Program-made: the position numbers and the translations under genes | In this document: positions 20,483-31,570 of the stretch, piece by piece | How the letters are laid out: the number at the start of each line of letters is the position of its first letter | Numbering within the stretch: position 1 is the first letter of the stretch | Assembly: GCA_963514095.1 (NCBI GenBank) | Contig: OY741265.1 | Coordinates: 31,358,290 to 31,422,289, forward strand | Length of the DNA: 64,000 nucleotides | Reading direction: 5' to 3' | Source: Eutrigla gurnardus | Lineage: Eukaryota > Chordata > Actinopteri > Perciformes > Triglidae | Notes under the pieces: generated by a model | Database searches by the model: none | Seen by the model: only the letters and a program-made list of their open reading frames with translations | Told to the model about the DNA's origin: nothing

Positions 20483-20992
20483 TGTGAGTAGCCTATTTCA
20501 GCCTTGTGATTTGAAATCGCTATAGCCCACTTAACGTTTTATTTCATGTGCAAACATTATGACCTGTTTTGTTCTGATATCAGGTTTGTATGCTATTTTA
20601 AGTTATGCCAGCCAGTTGGTTTTTCCTCCTTTATTTGTACGGAGCAGTTGACGTTTGAAGCTTGTTGAGATTTTGAAATAAAAACCAAATGTAAGGGCAT
20701 GAGGAAAAGTTATGGAAAAAAACAAAAACAAGAACTGTGTGAAACAAATGTTAAAAAAAAAGAAAAAAGTGCAGCGAGTTTGTCCTCATTTCGGAATGTA
20801 GCCTAAATAGTCATAAATGGTGGGGATTACTGATAGTTAAGAGTCTCATTTGTTGTTGCTGTTTTCAGTTGCTTTGATAGTGTGGACCACATGATATTTT
20901 CTCCTTGATCCTCACAATTTTGGAATCCAGTCGCGGGCCGGATTGGGCGGTTAGGCGGGCCAGATCCGGCCCGCCAGTTGATGATCACTGGC
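20483..20992 (+). mobile_element. 3' UTR and right end of the transposase-bearing hAT
   Basis: Non-coding tail of the hAT transposase element, with a polyadenylation-like AATAAA at about 20678. It ends 'ggcccgccagttgatgatcactg', whose inverse CAGTGATCATCAACTGGCGG is a typical Charlie-type hAT terminus. The left terminus of this element was not found, so its full length and target duplication remain unknown. Confidence 0.7.
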
Positions 20993-21121
20993 ATAGAGGT
21001 TTTGCAATTCACTACGCATTTGCAAGTTTTATGACTACAAGTGCCTTTCACCCACATTGTAGATTAAACACTGAGAGACAGTCCTCTGAGAACTGAGACG
21101 GCAGCATTGCGCCACATCTTT

Positions 21122-22443
21122 CAGTGTTTCCCCCACGTTCACACAGCAGCGGCGCACCGCCACCGCTGAATTTTCTCCGCCGCTGCAATAAAAATCCTTT
21201 AAAAAAAAAAAAAAAAAAACATTTTTTTTTTTTTTTTACGTAGCTCCTTTTAGAAAATGTACAGCGCGTAACGTCAATTGCGCAGCACGCGGCACATCGT
21301 CACGTAACCAACATCAAAGAAGAAAAATACACAGCGAGTGTGGCAGTTGTTGGCAGTAGGCTACCCTACACGGTTGCAAAGTTACATTGATTCTAGCAGT
21401 AGCGAGTGAAGCGGAAGATCGAAGAAAGAAGGAAAGAGTGAGACAGACAGAGAGAGAGAGAGACAGACAGAGAGAGAGAGAGAGAAAGTAAGTTGCTAAA
21501 ATGTGTCGCTACATGACCACCAGTGTTAAAAACCCTCTGAGCCCAATCATTTTATTGTATCTATAAACCGCAACCTCCGTGCCGTTTTTCCTCTAGTATT
21601 GTGTGTGTGTGTGTAGGCCTATGTGTGTGTGCGTGTTGTCGCTCTTTTTGGGATCACTCATAGCCTTTACAGGAGCTTATATCCAGTCAGGAATTTATAG
21701 CCTAGGTATTTTCGGGAACTTTGAAAAATGAATCCATACCGTTAGATCCGATGTTCTTTATTGCCATATAAAATCCGTTTTCATCGCGTATTTTAGTTAG
21801 GGATTTATGCTAATCGCCTGTAAGCATGTGGTCATTAGCATAAATGCAGGGAAAAAACCTAAGGACTTCTTAAAAGATCATGAATAGTTTCTATTATGTA
21901 TAACTTATATTTATTTTATAATTTTCTCATCACTTTTTGACTCCCAAGACTAAGAAGAAGTGTTTTAAGCAATAACAAGCTTAATCAATTTGCCTTTTTT
22001 GTGTCATATCAATAAATAATTGTGAGATATTATTTGCTTTTTTTTTTTTTACTGTCTAATTGATAATTTCCTACATTCAAACGACATCACTGAAGCACAC
22101 ATATTCTGATAGTCCAGGTTGTGACCCAAATAAATGATAGCTTGACAGCTATGCATTATAAGGGTGATGAATGCAATCTTAATAAGAGATACAAAAATAT
22201 AAAAATCTGTAAATGAAGACACAAAAGGCAAAGTTACAACACCAATAATCCCATCTACAGTAATACACAGGACTGTTTGAATATGATTTAAGTGCATATT
22301 CTCCTCTCAAAGTGCACCAGATTCATGCATTCCAATGTAAAGGGTACAAAAAAAATCCGGCCGGGGGCGCATGCTCCCGGACCCCCCTAGAGGGTTCGGG
22401 GACCACAACTCCGCTGCTGAAAAAAATCCTGCGGGAAACACTG
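21122..22443. mobile_element. hAT-like TIR element
   Basis: The left end CAGTGTTTCCCCCACG and right end CTGCGGGAAACACTG are imperfect inverted repeats (about 13 of 15) in hAT style. Left of centre are (GA)n runs (21448-21486) and a short (TG)n; the right subterminal region is GC-rich ('ccgggggcgcatgctcccgg'). The flanks (acatcttt and tctttatt) do not form a clean 8-bp duplication. No transposase frame is present over its 1.3 kb. Confidence 0.65.
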
Positions 22444-24712
22444 TCTTTATTAAGCTGACTGCTCTTTTAACCATTCAGCTCTGACATATTGGCTTCTCTG
22501 TGTCAGACCCTCTCAGAGTCGTTAGCATCACTCTGTACGGGACCTAACTCCTCTCCAGTTGCGATCGCCCTAAAAGTAATTTACCTAATGGATGAGTGTC
22601 ATTACATAATGACAACAGTCGTGTTATGACGGTAACTAAGCAGAGACTGTCGTTCATTAGAGGAAAGAGAATTGTTTTTGGGGTGTGAGATAAGCAGCTG
22701 AGAGGACTCTGACATTATTACTTGTTGATTCCTATTTAAATGTGCTAACAATCTGGGGTCTTCAATGTAGAGAGTATTAAAAAACATTTCAGGCATCAGG
22801 GATTTTGTTTATAAGAAAATGATTTGGGCAAAAATATTTAAACTTGAGTGAGAAATACGCGTCTCTACATTACTTTAACATGAAGCTGGACAGTTTTTAC
22901 TTTACCTTCATTATGACCCTTTCAATGATGTAATTCGCTAGATTCGCAATTAGCAATATACGCATCAAGTGCCATTTCAAAGTAATCAACAAGAGAGAAC
23001 AACAGAGAGAACATGACTCAAACTTTACTGACAAGTCGCATCTGCACATATTTCTCGTAAACACTCTGGATCAGAGCATGTGACTGAGCGAGTGGACGGA
23101 GACACCGGTCCGGTTCTGCTCCGGTACCACTCACGCCATGAGTTGGAAGCCCAAGCCCGACCCAGTGTGTCCTGCACAGTCATCAACAGTATTTTCAGTC
23201 ATAAAACATCTCAATAGCGGGAAGAGATCTGAGTTGAACACTGAGCGAGAGATTAAAGCCTACGTCATGTCCACATTGCGTACCCGTGTATAGCTCATGG
23301 ATTAACCGTACCGTACTCAAATCCCATCCCATCCCATATGTCCCACCTGCCCCTATTCACTGACCCCTACAGTGCATGTGGTTTGTAGTAAATGGCCTCT
23401 AAGTGGATCAACCCATGTTGAAAGATGGAATTAGAAGGCAACATGTCAGAGCTCATTCAGACAGCAGCCACAGCAACATGGCGAGTTCACACACAAAGCC
23501 TTCAAGCTCAACTTTGATCATCTGCTGTCTTCTCTCCTCCACCTGCCAAGTGGATGACAGCTCTCAGTGGACCCATTTTAACAAGGAGGGCCATGGGACC
23601 TGAAGCGAAAAATAAAGTGATTCTAGCAGATTGCAAGTAGAGCCCATGGGAAACAGCAGCAGGCTGCTTTCTTATCCCTACAGCACCCAGCAGCCTCAGT
23701 GTGTAGCTCTATCTGGGGACCATGACACTCCAGCACAGTTACCAGTGGAGATACGTCTCAGGTCTAATGGGAGAGGAAGGTTAGGGGCACTGTGATTAAG
23801 TTTGTGCTTCTCTATCACCTTGGGAAAGGTTGGAAAAAAGAGAGCACACACATACACACACACACAAAGCCAAGTAAGAAAAAACCCTTGTTTTCCCAGG
23901 AGTAATCAATTAATTGTGGGAAAGTTGCCAGCAATTACTGATCAAAGGAGGAGCTGAATTGCAGTCCTTAAGCTTTGAAGAAGTTTAATAAGTCACCTAG
24001 ATGCCTAACAGTCGAGCCTGCTTATCATTTAAATGTAAGCCTTAATGAGACACTAAGATTATCACCTTCCTCACTCAGCTCCCTGGAGAGAAGGTAAGTA
24101 TGGAGGACAGACACGGAGGGAAATTCACAGTGTAGAATTGTCACGTTAAGTTCCTCAGCTGCAGCCTGTTCCTTCACTGACATTTCAGGATGAGCCTCAT
24201 GAGATTTTCAGGCCTTGAGTTATTTTTCTCAGCTCAAGTTAGATTTTTTTTTGTTGCTAAGAGCACATACGATGCTCATGATGCATAATTCTATGATAAT
24301 TCATTAGAGGTCGGTCCAAAAAAGAAAAGCCTGTCACCTCTCCAGCTGACCCTGTCCCTTTCCCTCCAGAGCTGAACTCTACTTAACCCTCAGGTGACGC
24401 CACATTTCCCCCACAACGCCTCAGCCACACTACAGCTAATTATGGACGTGATAAACCGACGCCTGCACCCACACTGGGGCCGCCTTTATGCAGGAAAATG
24501 TGCTGCTGGCGCTGCACAAGCAACGCCACGGTGGTGTTGAGACGGGACACAAACAGGCTCTGTGCTGTAGGTGTCACAGCCGACTGATGCAGTAGCAGAA
24601 GACGTTTCCCACCAATCAACTCTGACAGGCAACGGGTGCTGCAGATATGCTTGTGAGGGGAAATTTATAACGACAAACAGCACATAGCAGTACATGACAA
24701 ATAACCACAGCG
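22444..24712. other. No gene recognised
   Basis: About 2.3 kb with no bounded repeat and no open frame above 66 codons with recognisable content. A short (CA)n patch lies near 23847-23866. This is one of the least repeat-laden parts of the window. Confidence 0.45.

Positions 24713-24751
<39 letters not shown>
24713..24751. repeat. (TG)n microsatellite
   Basis: About 39 bp of TG dinucleotides. Confidence 0.95.
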
Positions 24752-24752
<1 letters not shown>

Positions 24753-24937
24753 CAAGCATGATGTGGAGTTAACCTCCTGCTGTATTGGTATCAGGAGGGA
24801 GCAGGAGACGAGGCGGACTGAGGATCAGCCTGCTGAGACGAGTACAGCCGGTTGACTGTGTAAAGTGACGGCAGACATTTTCAATGTTTTCATATCTGCC
24901 ATGTGTACTGAAAATACTTATCGTATGTCCCTAAACA

Positions 24938-25270
24938 GGGGCTGCACGTTGTAGTGGGTAGCACTGTCGCCTCACAACGAGAGGGTCCCGGGTTTGATTC
25001 CCGGGTCAGGTTCCTTCTGTGTGGAGTTTGCATGTTCTCGCGTGGGTTCTCTCCTGGTTCTCCGGCTTCCTCCCACAGTCCAAAGACATGCAGGATGGGG
25101 ATAGGTTCATTGATGACTCTAAATTGTCGTAGGTGTGAATGTGAGTGTGAATGGTTGTCTGTCTCTACATGTCAGCCCTGTGATAGACTGGTTACCTGTC
25201 TGTCTCTACAGGTGAACCCTGCCCCGCGACCCTGAATACAGGATAAGCGGTATACAATGGATGGATGGAT
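24938..25270 (+). mobile_element. tRNA-headed SINE-like repeat with (ATGG)n tail
   Basis: The head 'gtagtgggtagcactgtcgc' and 'gggtcccgggtttgattcc' resembles the A- and B-box region of a tRNA-type RNA polymerase III promoter (the B box GGTTTGATTCC is well kept). The body contains 'tggagtttgcatgttctc', 'cttcctcccacagtccaaag' and 'gtgtgaatggttgtctgtct'; the end is 'ggataagcggtatacaatgg' then (atgg)3. This is a very common teleost repeat; an ATGG-repeat tail suggests RTE-type LINE mobilisation, which is inference. Its internal 41-bp segment reappears as a minisatellite at 56725-57170. Confidence 0.75.
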
Positions 25271-25374
25271 GTCCACAAAGATAGAAGCCATAACTGATCT
25301 GAAGCGAGACATCAAAGGTTTTCTCCCTCTATTTCAATCAGTCAATGTCTGAATCATTTTTGTCTTCCTGAAAT

Positions 25375-25620
25375 GAAGTTCTATAAACCACACACCGCCT
25401 ATAAGAAGTGGACGTAGTCATGGTGACGTCACCCGTTTTACTATGGTATTGAAGCCTCCAGTTTGGCATGTTGGTCATCACCAACTTGGAATTCTTGCAA
25501 CCAGTGAATGAAGTGACCATATTTGGACTGCGGAGGGGCGATGGGTGGATCTGATCAACACAACAGCAGAGCAGCAACCTTACTGGATCTGGATCCATCT
25601 GGATTCTGGTGTGAAGCTGC
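25375..25620 (+). repeat. Common fish dispersed repeat
   Basis: Contains, in order, 'gtggacgtagtcatggtgac', 'gtattgaagcctccagtttg', 'catcaccaacttggaattct' and 'gaagtgaccatatttggact'. I recognise this order as a widespread fish interspersed repeat, but its class and ends are not visible here. No coding potential. Confidence 0.55.
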
Positions 25621-25875
25621 TAACAAAGTTAGCTTCATAATTCAAGGTCAACTTTAAAGCTAAGTGTTAAATCGTCTTAGAAGCTAACTGCATTGGTAGC
25701 GATGGCAGAGATCAGTCATAAGTGTGAAACCGCGAAAAAGGCTGTTTACTTCACATTAATTATGAATTACATTATTAAAAATATGAGTTGTTGGTTGATT
25801 ATTATATTGAGTAGAAACACATTCATTAACAACTGTTGTCACATTCATCAACAGTAATTAAATGTATTTGTTAAC

Positions 25876-25985
25876 ATTGGTGGAAGTCAGTACATTTACT
25901 TAATTACTTCACTTGAGTACAATGTTGAAGTACTTGTACTTTAGTGTTTTACTTTTGGTTCTTTAAGTACATTTTTAGATTTTGT
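25876..25985 (+). repeat. hAT-type terminal fragment
   Basis: 'ggtggaagtcagtacatttact' followed by 'gagtacaatgttgaagtact' and 'tgtactttagtgttttactt' is the usual left-end pattern of a fish hAT group. No matching right end was found, so this is a solo end. Confidence 0.5.
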
Positions 25986-26284
25986 AAAACAGCAAACCTG
26001 TCTGTTTCTTTACTTTATATTTATATACATTACATGTATAAATGCCAGTTAGACTGCAATATGCATGAGACTAGAAATGAAGTTCACTGAGCGGTTTCAC
26101 ACTAAACTAAATTAAAGGACAACAAAGAGACTTTCTGGACTTGTCACATGTCTTACAAACAGCATATGTGTAATTCATGGTACAATTCTAAATAATCTAA
26201 AATCTGCAAACAAAAGACCCTAACCCAATCTGTAAAGTAAAAACTCCACCTGCAAACATGGTCCACATATCAGCAAACATACAA

Positions 26285-27722
26285 AACAAAACCGACGTTA
26301 GGTTTAGACGACAAAACCAACGTTAGGTTTAGACATCATAACCAACGTTAGATTTAGACGACAAAACCAACGTTAGGTTTAGACGACAAAACCAACGTTA
26401 AGTTTAGACGACAAAACCAACGTTAGGTTTAGATGACAAAACCAACGTTAGGTTTAGACAACAAAACCAACGTTAGGTTTAGATGACAAAAACCAACGTT
26501 AGGTTTAGACATCATAACCAACGTTAGATTTAGACGACAAAACTAACGTTAGGTTTAGACGACAAAACCAACGTTAGGTTTAGACAACAAAACCAATTTA
26601 AGGTTTAGTCCCCAAACCGTTATGTTTAGACAACAAAACCAATTTAAGGTTTAGTCAACAAACCGTTAGATTTAGACGACAAAACCAACGTTAGGTTTAG
26701 ACGACAAAACCAACATTAGGTTTAGACATCATAACCAACGTTAGGTTTCAACAACAAAACCAACGTTAGGTTTCAACAACAAAACCAACGTTAGGTTTAG
26801 ACCAGGGATGCCAGGGTTACGGCCCGCGGACCGGACCCGGCCCGACTGTACGTCACATCCGGGTGATAAGGGGAGAATATTTATTTTTATTTTATCTATT
26901 TAAAAAAAATATATATATATATATATATATAGTAAATCCTCTAATACTGGCCTGTATTCTATTACCGGCCAGTCACATTGGCCGGGGCAAGTGTCGATAG
27001 GCAGCGTTATTTCCACCCTTCCCATTCATTCAGACAGGTTCGCGTCGCTAAGATTTTGGCTGAGGCTATATTAAAGGATTTACGGTATGCCCTACAATGC
27101 ATTCGACTCACGGCGAGTGTGGAGAGACGGTGCGCCGCTGCCTCTCGCAAGCTCTAGAAAATCTTTTAAACTGAATGTAAAATAAAGACAGATTGAGCAA
27201 CTGCATAGCTTATTTCTCGCTTAAAATGTTTTCAGAAACACGTTTCGGTGACCTATTGTCGTAAAATAAGAGAAAGTTTACAAACGAGCCGCCATGTTGG
27301 TCGGTTTGAAATCCGGGAGCAGACAGGACAGCTGTGAAAGCGATCGTCCAATCAGGTGCAGCCATGTAGTGTGCACGTGATTGTATGAAGGAGAGCGCCT
27401 TTCAATCATCCTCCTTTGTAATGTATGTAATTTAGGCCTTATTGCGAGGCTATTTTGGTGCCAATGCAATTTCTTTTTGATGTGTAGGCCTTCATGAATA
27501 TAGCCTACCTATCCATGTGTTGAGTCAATGTTTGGCCTTTTCACTCCGAAAGTGTAATCCGTCCCCCTGAGGTCTCACTTGAAAAAAATCTGGCCCCCTG
27601 TCCAATTTCACCCTGGCATCCCTGATTTAGACAATAAAACCAACGTTAGGTTTAGACGACAAAACCAACGTTTGGTTTCATCAACAAAACCAATGTTAGG
27701 TTTCTTCAACAAAACCAACGGT
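26285..27722 (+). repeat. 24-bp minisatellite 'aaccaacgttaggtttagacgaca'
   Basis: A tandem array of about 22 units before and about 4 units after an inserted hAT MITE (26803-27624). Units vary at a few positions: gacga/catca/aacaa before the 'caaaacc' part, and occasional shorter units such as 'aatttaaggtttagtc'. Single-base variants are shared by neighbouring units, as expected from local duplication. Confidence 0.92.
26803..27624. mobile_element. hAT MITE inside the minisatellite
   Basis: The ends CAGGGATGCCAGGGT and ACCCTGGCATCCCTG are perfect 15-bp inverted repeats. The flanks are gtttagac (26795-26802) and atttagac (27625-27632), matching at 7 of 8 positions, and both are parts of the minisatellite unit. 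The 822-bp interior has a (TA)n run near 26911-26932 and no transposase frame. The minisatellite is therefore older than this insertion. Confidence 0.88.
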
Positions 27723-28084
27723 GCGTTCACTGCCCTATCGATTACCTGATGTGAGATGCCTGGCTTAGGTCGAGGTGCGTTCAGCCTAACAAGTGAAATA
27801 AAGAGAGCACCAGTCCAACTTCAGTGTTCCAAAAAAATATAGTTTTATTCTCTTAAGAGGGTTAGTGGAGCAAAATAACACGACTGTCTGCTTAAAACCA
27901 AACCATCAGTGTTGCAGTCCTAATCAGCCGGATGAGCCACACCAGGGTGGCTTCCCTCAGCTCTAATCAACTGAGGCCAGCTCACCTGTTGCTGTTCTCC
28001 CAGAGTCTGAGCAGGTAATTAGGGAAATACTTTCTGCCTCTGCCCATGGTGATGAGGGTACCGGTGTGCCACACTGAACACAAG
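27723..28084. other. Unassigned, possibly LTR-element derived
   Basis: No gene. It ends against a gypsy-type reverse transcriptase fragment, so part may be retroelement leader or other internal sequence, but no LTR ends could be recognised. Confidence 0.3.
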
Positions 28085-28275
28085 AGAAAAGTGTTATGGG
28101 AGGAATTGGAATCTATGCTGGGTTGGTGTAATAGAAGAATCCACCAGTGCCTGGAGTAGCCCCATAGTCAAAGACGGTCGGTCAATTCGGTTCTGTGTGG
28201 ATTATCGCAAGGTGAATGATATTTCACGGTTTGATGCCTACTCAATGCCCCGGATCGATGAGCTGATCACGGCTG
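28085..28275 (+). pseudogene. Gypsy-type LTR retrotransposon RT fragment
   Basis: Translation over 28128-28270 shows the start of a gypsy/Ty3 reverse transcriptase: an E-E-S-T-S-A-W-S-S-P block, then R-F-C-V-D-Y-R-K-V-N, then M-P-R-I-D-E-L. The preceding 'W-E-E-L-E-S-M-L-G' block lies in another frame, so there is a frameshift near 28125, and a few residues are missing after the SSPIV block. The fragment stops before the catalytic YxDD region. No LTR or integrase is visible nearby. Confidence 0.8.
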
Positions 28276-28299
28276 AGGCTTTTAAGGGCTGAGGATGCA

Positions 28300-28978
28300 G
28301 CACCCGGTCCATGTACTGAGGCTCATTACAGCGTCCCCCGGGTTCAAATCCACCCTGCGGTCCTCTTTTAAAACATGTCGTCCCTCTCTCTCGCCCCTTT
28401 AACTCTCACGCTGTCCTCCCCGCAATAAAAGGCCAAAAATATAACTTTAAACAAATGAATGTGTTGCTTCGATGTATTCTTATAACGTGGTGTATGACAA
28501 TATCAGCCTCATTCTTCCAGCTGTAATCCTGGCAGTGTAAAACTTGGTGTAAAACTTGGGAGCAAATAAAATAAATATAAAACATATTTCAAAGTGGTCA
28601 GTAGGCTGTACGCTGACACAGATAAGTCATTCCCTCTGATGAGAATCTGTATCTCTCATATAAAACATCGGTCTCTGCACACTAGTTCTCCTAAGAGACG
28701 ATCCACCGAGCTTCTTTTTTTTTGTATCCGCACACTGAGTTCCACGGGATCTTTTACAAATGCTGATGCAATCTTCAAGAGAGCTGATTGGTCAGTAGGC
28801 GGTGCTTTTTTCCACGTTGATCTCTTATCAGGAACATAACCTGCTCCGGAGCAGGTTAGTGCTGCAGCCTAATTACCATGGGGATGTACCCCGGTAAGAA
28901 GTGAACCAGCGTCATAGGACGGAGTTAACCCTGAAGTTACTTCGCTAAGCCCAAATCCTGCTTCCTAGTACCGGCCTC
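28300..28978. mobile_element. Truncated Harbinger-family element
   Basis: Homologous to 53840-54472, the right half of the Harbinger element below. Shared phrases include 'ccgcaataaaaggccaaa', 'gtgttgcttcgatgtattct', 'ggtaagaagtgaaccagcgt' and the end 'ctgcttcctagtaccggcct'. The left half with the SANT exon is absent. The terminal repeat has two or three changes relative to the better copy. Confidence 0.75.
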
Positions 28979-29100
28979 TGGTGGAGGTCCTTTGTTTTTG
29001 TCCACCACCCGGATCTCGTCCTTCCACGGACTCTTTGAAACTACTTTGTGATACGTCAAGAGCAAACGTAGTCGATGTTTTGCAACCAACCCATTCATGA
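28979..29100 (+). repeat. Dispersed repeat family B, fragment
   Basis: 'ccaccacccggatctcgtcc', 'ggactctttgaaactac' and 'gtgatacgtcaagagcaaac' align with 32945-33025 ('caccacccagacctcctccc', 'tgaaactcatttgtgaccca', 'tcaggagcaaacgg'). The two copies are diverged, and no class can be assigned. Confidence 0.45.
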
Positions 29101-29643
29101 TCATCCATACATCAATGTTCCATGTGCATTCATAAGCACATGAAAACACAGTCCACTAGCCTACACTGTGCCACTATTAAAAACATGCTGCCTTAAAAGT
29201 AACTTCTGCTTATTAGTGGAATGACCACAGCTTATTATGTTGTGGCAAGCAGCCTCCTGGGAAGTGTGGGAAACAGTGGCCCAGGCTGGTGTGAGGTAAT
29301 TGACAAATGCGTGTCTCTGTAGGAGGGACTCTCCAAGTGTTGAGGAATAGTTACCCATGTGTTTCTTTTCCTGGTGGCGCAGGTTACTGCCTGTGTGCCT
29401 GAAACCTCATTAAGCATCCACTGTCATCCTCCATCTGTTAAACACTCAGCCAGCAGAGCCGAGGAGAGAGAGAGAGAGGAGGCAAGCTGTCTGCTAACTT
29501 CCTCTCACTCTTCTACTAACTCTATAAATCTATGCTGTCCTCTTTCCCTTCTCCCTGCTTCCACCACTTTTTTTTACTTTATTGCCTCCGAATATAATTT
29601 TGTTTTACTTTTTACTTCACTACCCTGTTGTTTTGCTCCTAAA
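29101..29643. other. No gene recognised; possible upstream or UTR sequence
   Basis: An open frame starts at 29359 and runs through this stretch, but its first part has no recognisable content. The 29455-29643 part is pyrimidine-rich with a (GA)n run and precedes the candidate exon at 29644, so a 5' UTR is possible. Confidence 0.3.
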
Positions 29644-29790
29644 ATGACTCTTTTGAGGGCAGCAGGACTGACAGTTTTTTTTATTTTTTTTGCCACCATA
29701 AAGACACGAAATAATCAGAATAGAGATTCACATTATGATTATGGCTTGTTTATGACTGTGCTCACAGCGTTTCCAGTGCCTGCCCCTGAA
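29644..29790 (+). CDS. Candidate first coding exon, signal-peptide-like
   Basis: From the ATG at 29644 the product begins M-T-L-L-R-A-A-G-L-T-V-F-F-I-F-F-A-T: a short positively charged start followed by a hydrophobic core, as in a signal peptide. The frame stays open over 49 codons to 'cctgaag|gtacac', a good splice-donor match, and then stops at 29827. I do not recognise the protein. It could be the first exon of a host secreted-protein gene, but a T-rich tract in the hydrophobic core could mimic this by chance, and no downstream exon was identified. Confidence 0.2.
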
Positions 29791-29829
29791 GGTACACAAT
29801 ACAAAGCAAGCGATCCTTCGCCACAATAA

Positions 29830-30640
29830 GCATTTTAGAATTCAATTTACTTTATCAGGGATAGCTCGGCGATATTGTTTAGTGTTGTGTTTTCTGTCTT
29901 CTCCCCCTCCCTTGTGGCCACCTCTCTGTCTGCCTGGAGGTCACCAGGAGGAGCTAACAATGTCTTTGAACAAAGTTAAATCAGGGAGAAGTTCTTCTCT
30001 TTATCTCTTCCAATACAGTCTAAAGGCAATTTTTAAATAGTCACGAAAATGATATCTAGTGATTTGTCTGCATGGAAACAAATGTTCCCTTTTTGTTGTG
30101 TCGTTCTGCATGATTTTTATAATACGGTATTTCGGTTGGAAGGATCATCTGTGCACCACCTTCCCTTTCTGTTCGTTGGGACGATGTTACGCTAGAAAAC
30201 TAACGTCAGGTATCATGGTTGGCCTTAAAATATGTACGTACAGGTTTAGACAAGAAAAGGAACAAAAAACAACATGACCATTACATCACAGCTATAATGA
30301 TACTTTAATATTTCCTCCCTCCATCTCTGTGTTTGATCACATACACCACGGGTACCAACAGTAGTAACACATCAGCGGGCCGAACGAAGCTGATGGTGGC
30401 AGAAAGTTAAATAAAATCAGGGTTTGCAACAACGCACGTTACACATGTCGGTCTATAGGTTCATTTATGTCTATATATTAACCAATTGAGCTGTTCGGAC
30501 AGGACGCACCGCGGTGATCTCTGTGTTGCCGACAACAGTTTGGCGCGCACACCGAGCTCGGTGTGACGAAACTCGCCGCAGTGTCGCCCTAAGAGCATCT
30601 TAAAGAGCAAGTTTGAAAGCATACAAACAAATGGGTCAAT
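29830..30640. other. No gene seen
   Basis: Non-coding DNA with only short open frames that have no recognisable domain. Confidence 0.4.
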
Positions 30641-31567
30641 GGGCCCTAGTTTCGTAGACCAGGTGCAGTCAGCTTTCAGCGCACCTGCGCCGCGCCGACG
30701 GGGTGTGTCCGCCTGGACTTTGCAAGTTTCGTGCACCGCGCAGGCTCGCGCAGGCACACCTCCCGTCTCGCCCACCGGCGCAAGTGGGAAAGAGGGAGGC
30801 GAAGAAGGCGTGAGTGGGAGACGAGTGGGAGACGAGGCGTGGACTGGGATTAATACAGCCGATTCAGATCTTCACCAATCAAATGAGCTCCTCTCCTCTC
30901 CTTTAATGCGTTAGGGGAGGTTCAGTGCAAGTTCCGTCATTTGACAACCCGATGACAGAAGCAGCGCCGCCGCTCCCACCACGCGCATCACGCGCTGTGT
31001 GTGCGTATCATAATAATAACAATGCCCATATTATAAAAAACAGGAGAGAGAGAGGGAGATGTTTTGGTCCGAGAGGCTGAGTTTCCGTTACGCGTGCCAT
31101 CCGCCTTTGATCTGACGTCAGATGTGACGGGACAATCTATATAGATATAAATTCACGTGTTGATTCAATTAGTTGCATTAAATAGTGTTTGTTGTGATTA
31201 TTTATTGTATTTAAATGTGCCTGGAACTGTGGAAACCTGCCTGTGAGGTCTCGGTGACGTGTGCGCACTGCGCGCAGTCAGCCAAACTTCCACTCCGCCA
31301 GCTGTAATTCGCATTGAATGAATGGACTTTATTTACGCCTTGCGCCGAAAGTAGACCAGGTTGGAGCTGGCGAGCTTTCAGCGCAGTCTCGGCGAGGCTT
31401 TTTGCCACGAAACTTCCGCTACGCCAAGCTGAATCTGTGACGCCTCCCCCTGCTGCGCCGCCACACCCATCTTGGCGCAGGCGATCCACCAAACTGCCAA
31501 ACTGACAGTGCGAAACTTGCATTGCGCCGGCTCCGCCACCCTGCGCTGCGCCACGAAACTAAGGCCC
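30641..31567. mobile_element. 927-bp GC-rich TIR element (Harbinger-like?)
   Basis: The left end GGGCCCTAGTTTCGT and right end ACGAAACTAAGGCCC are inverted repeats with one mismatch, flanked by AAT on both sides (30638-30640 and 31568-31570). Subterminal regions are rich in 'cgcaccgcg/cgccggcgc' strings, and a left subterminal block ('gtagaccaggtgcagtcagc') recurs diverged at about 31350. A 3-bp duplication and GGGCC start fit Harbinger-type MITEs. No transposase is present; the open frames in it follow the GC-rich repeats. Confidence 0.7.
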
Positions 31568-31570
31568 AAT

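Noticed and set aside
24950..25015. Functional tRNA gene in the head of the SINE-like repeat
   Set aside because: Only A- and B-box-like sequences are present; the cloverleaf does not close and the context is a dispersed repeat.
26285..27722. CRISPR-like array
   Set aside because: Units are contiguous 24-bp tandem repeats without unique spacers, and the context is a vertebrate genome.
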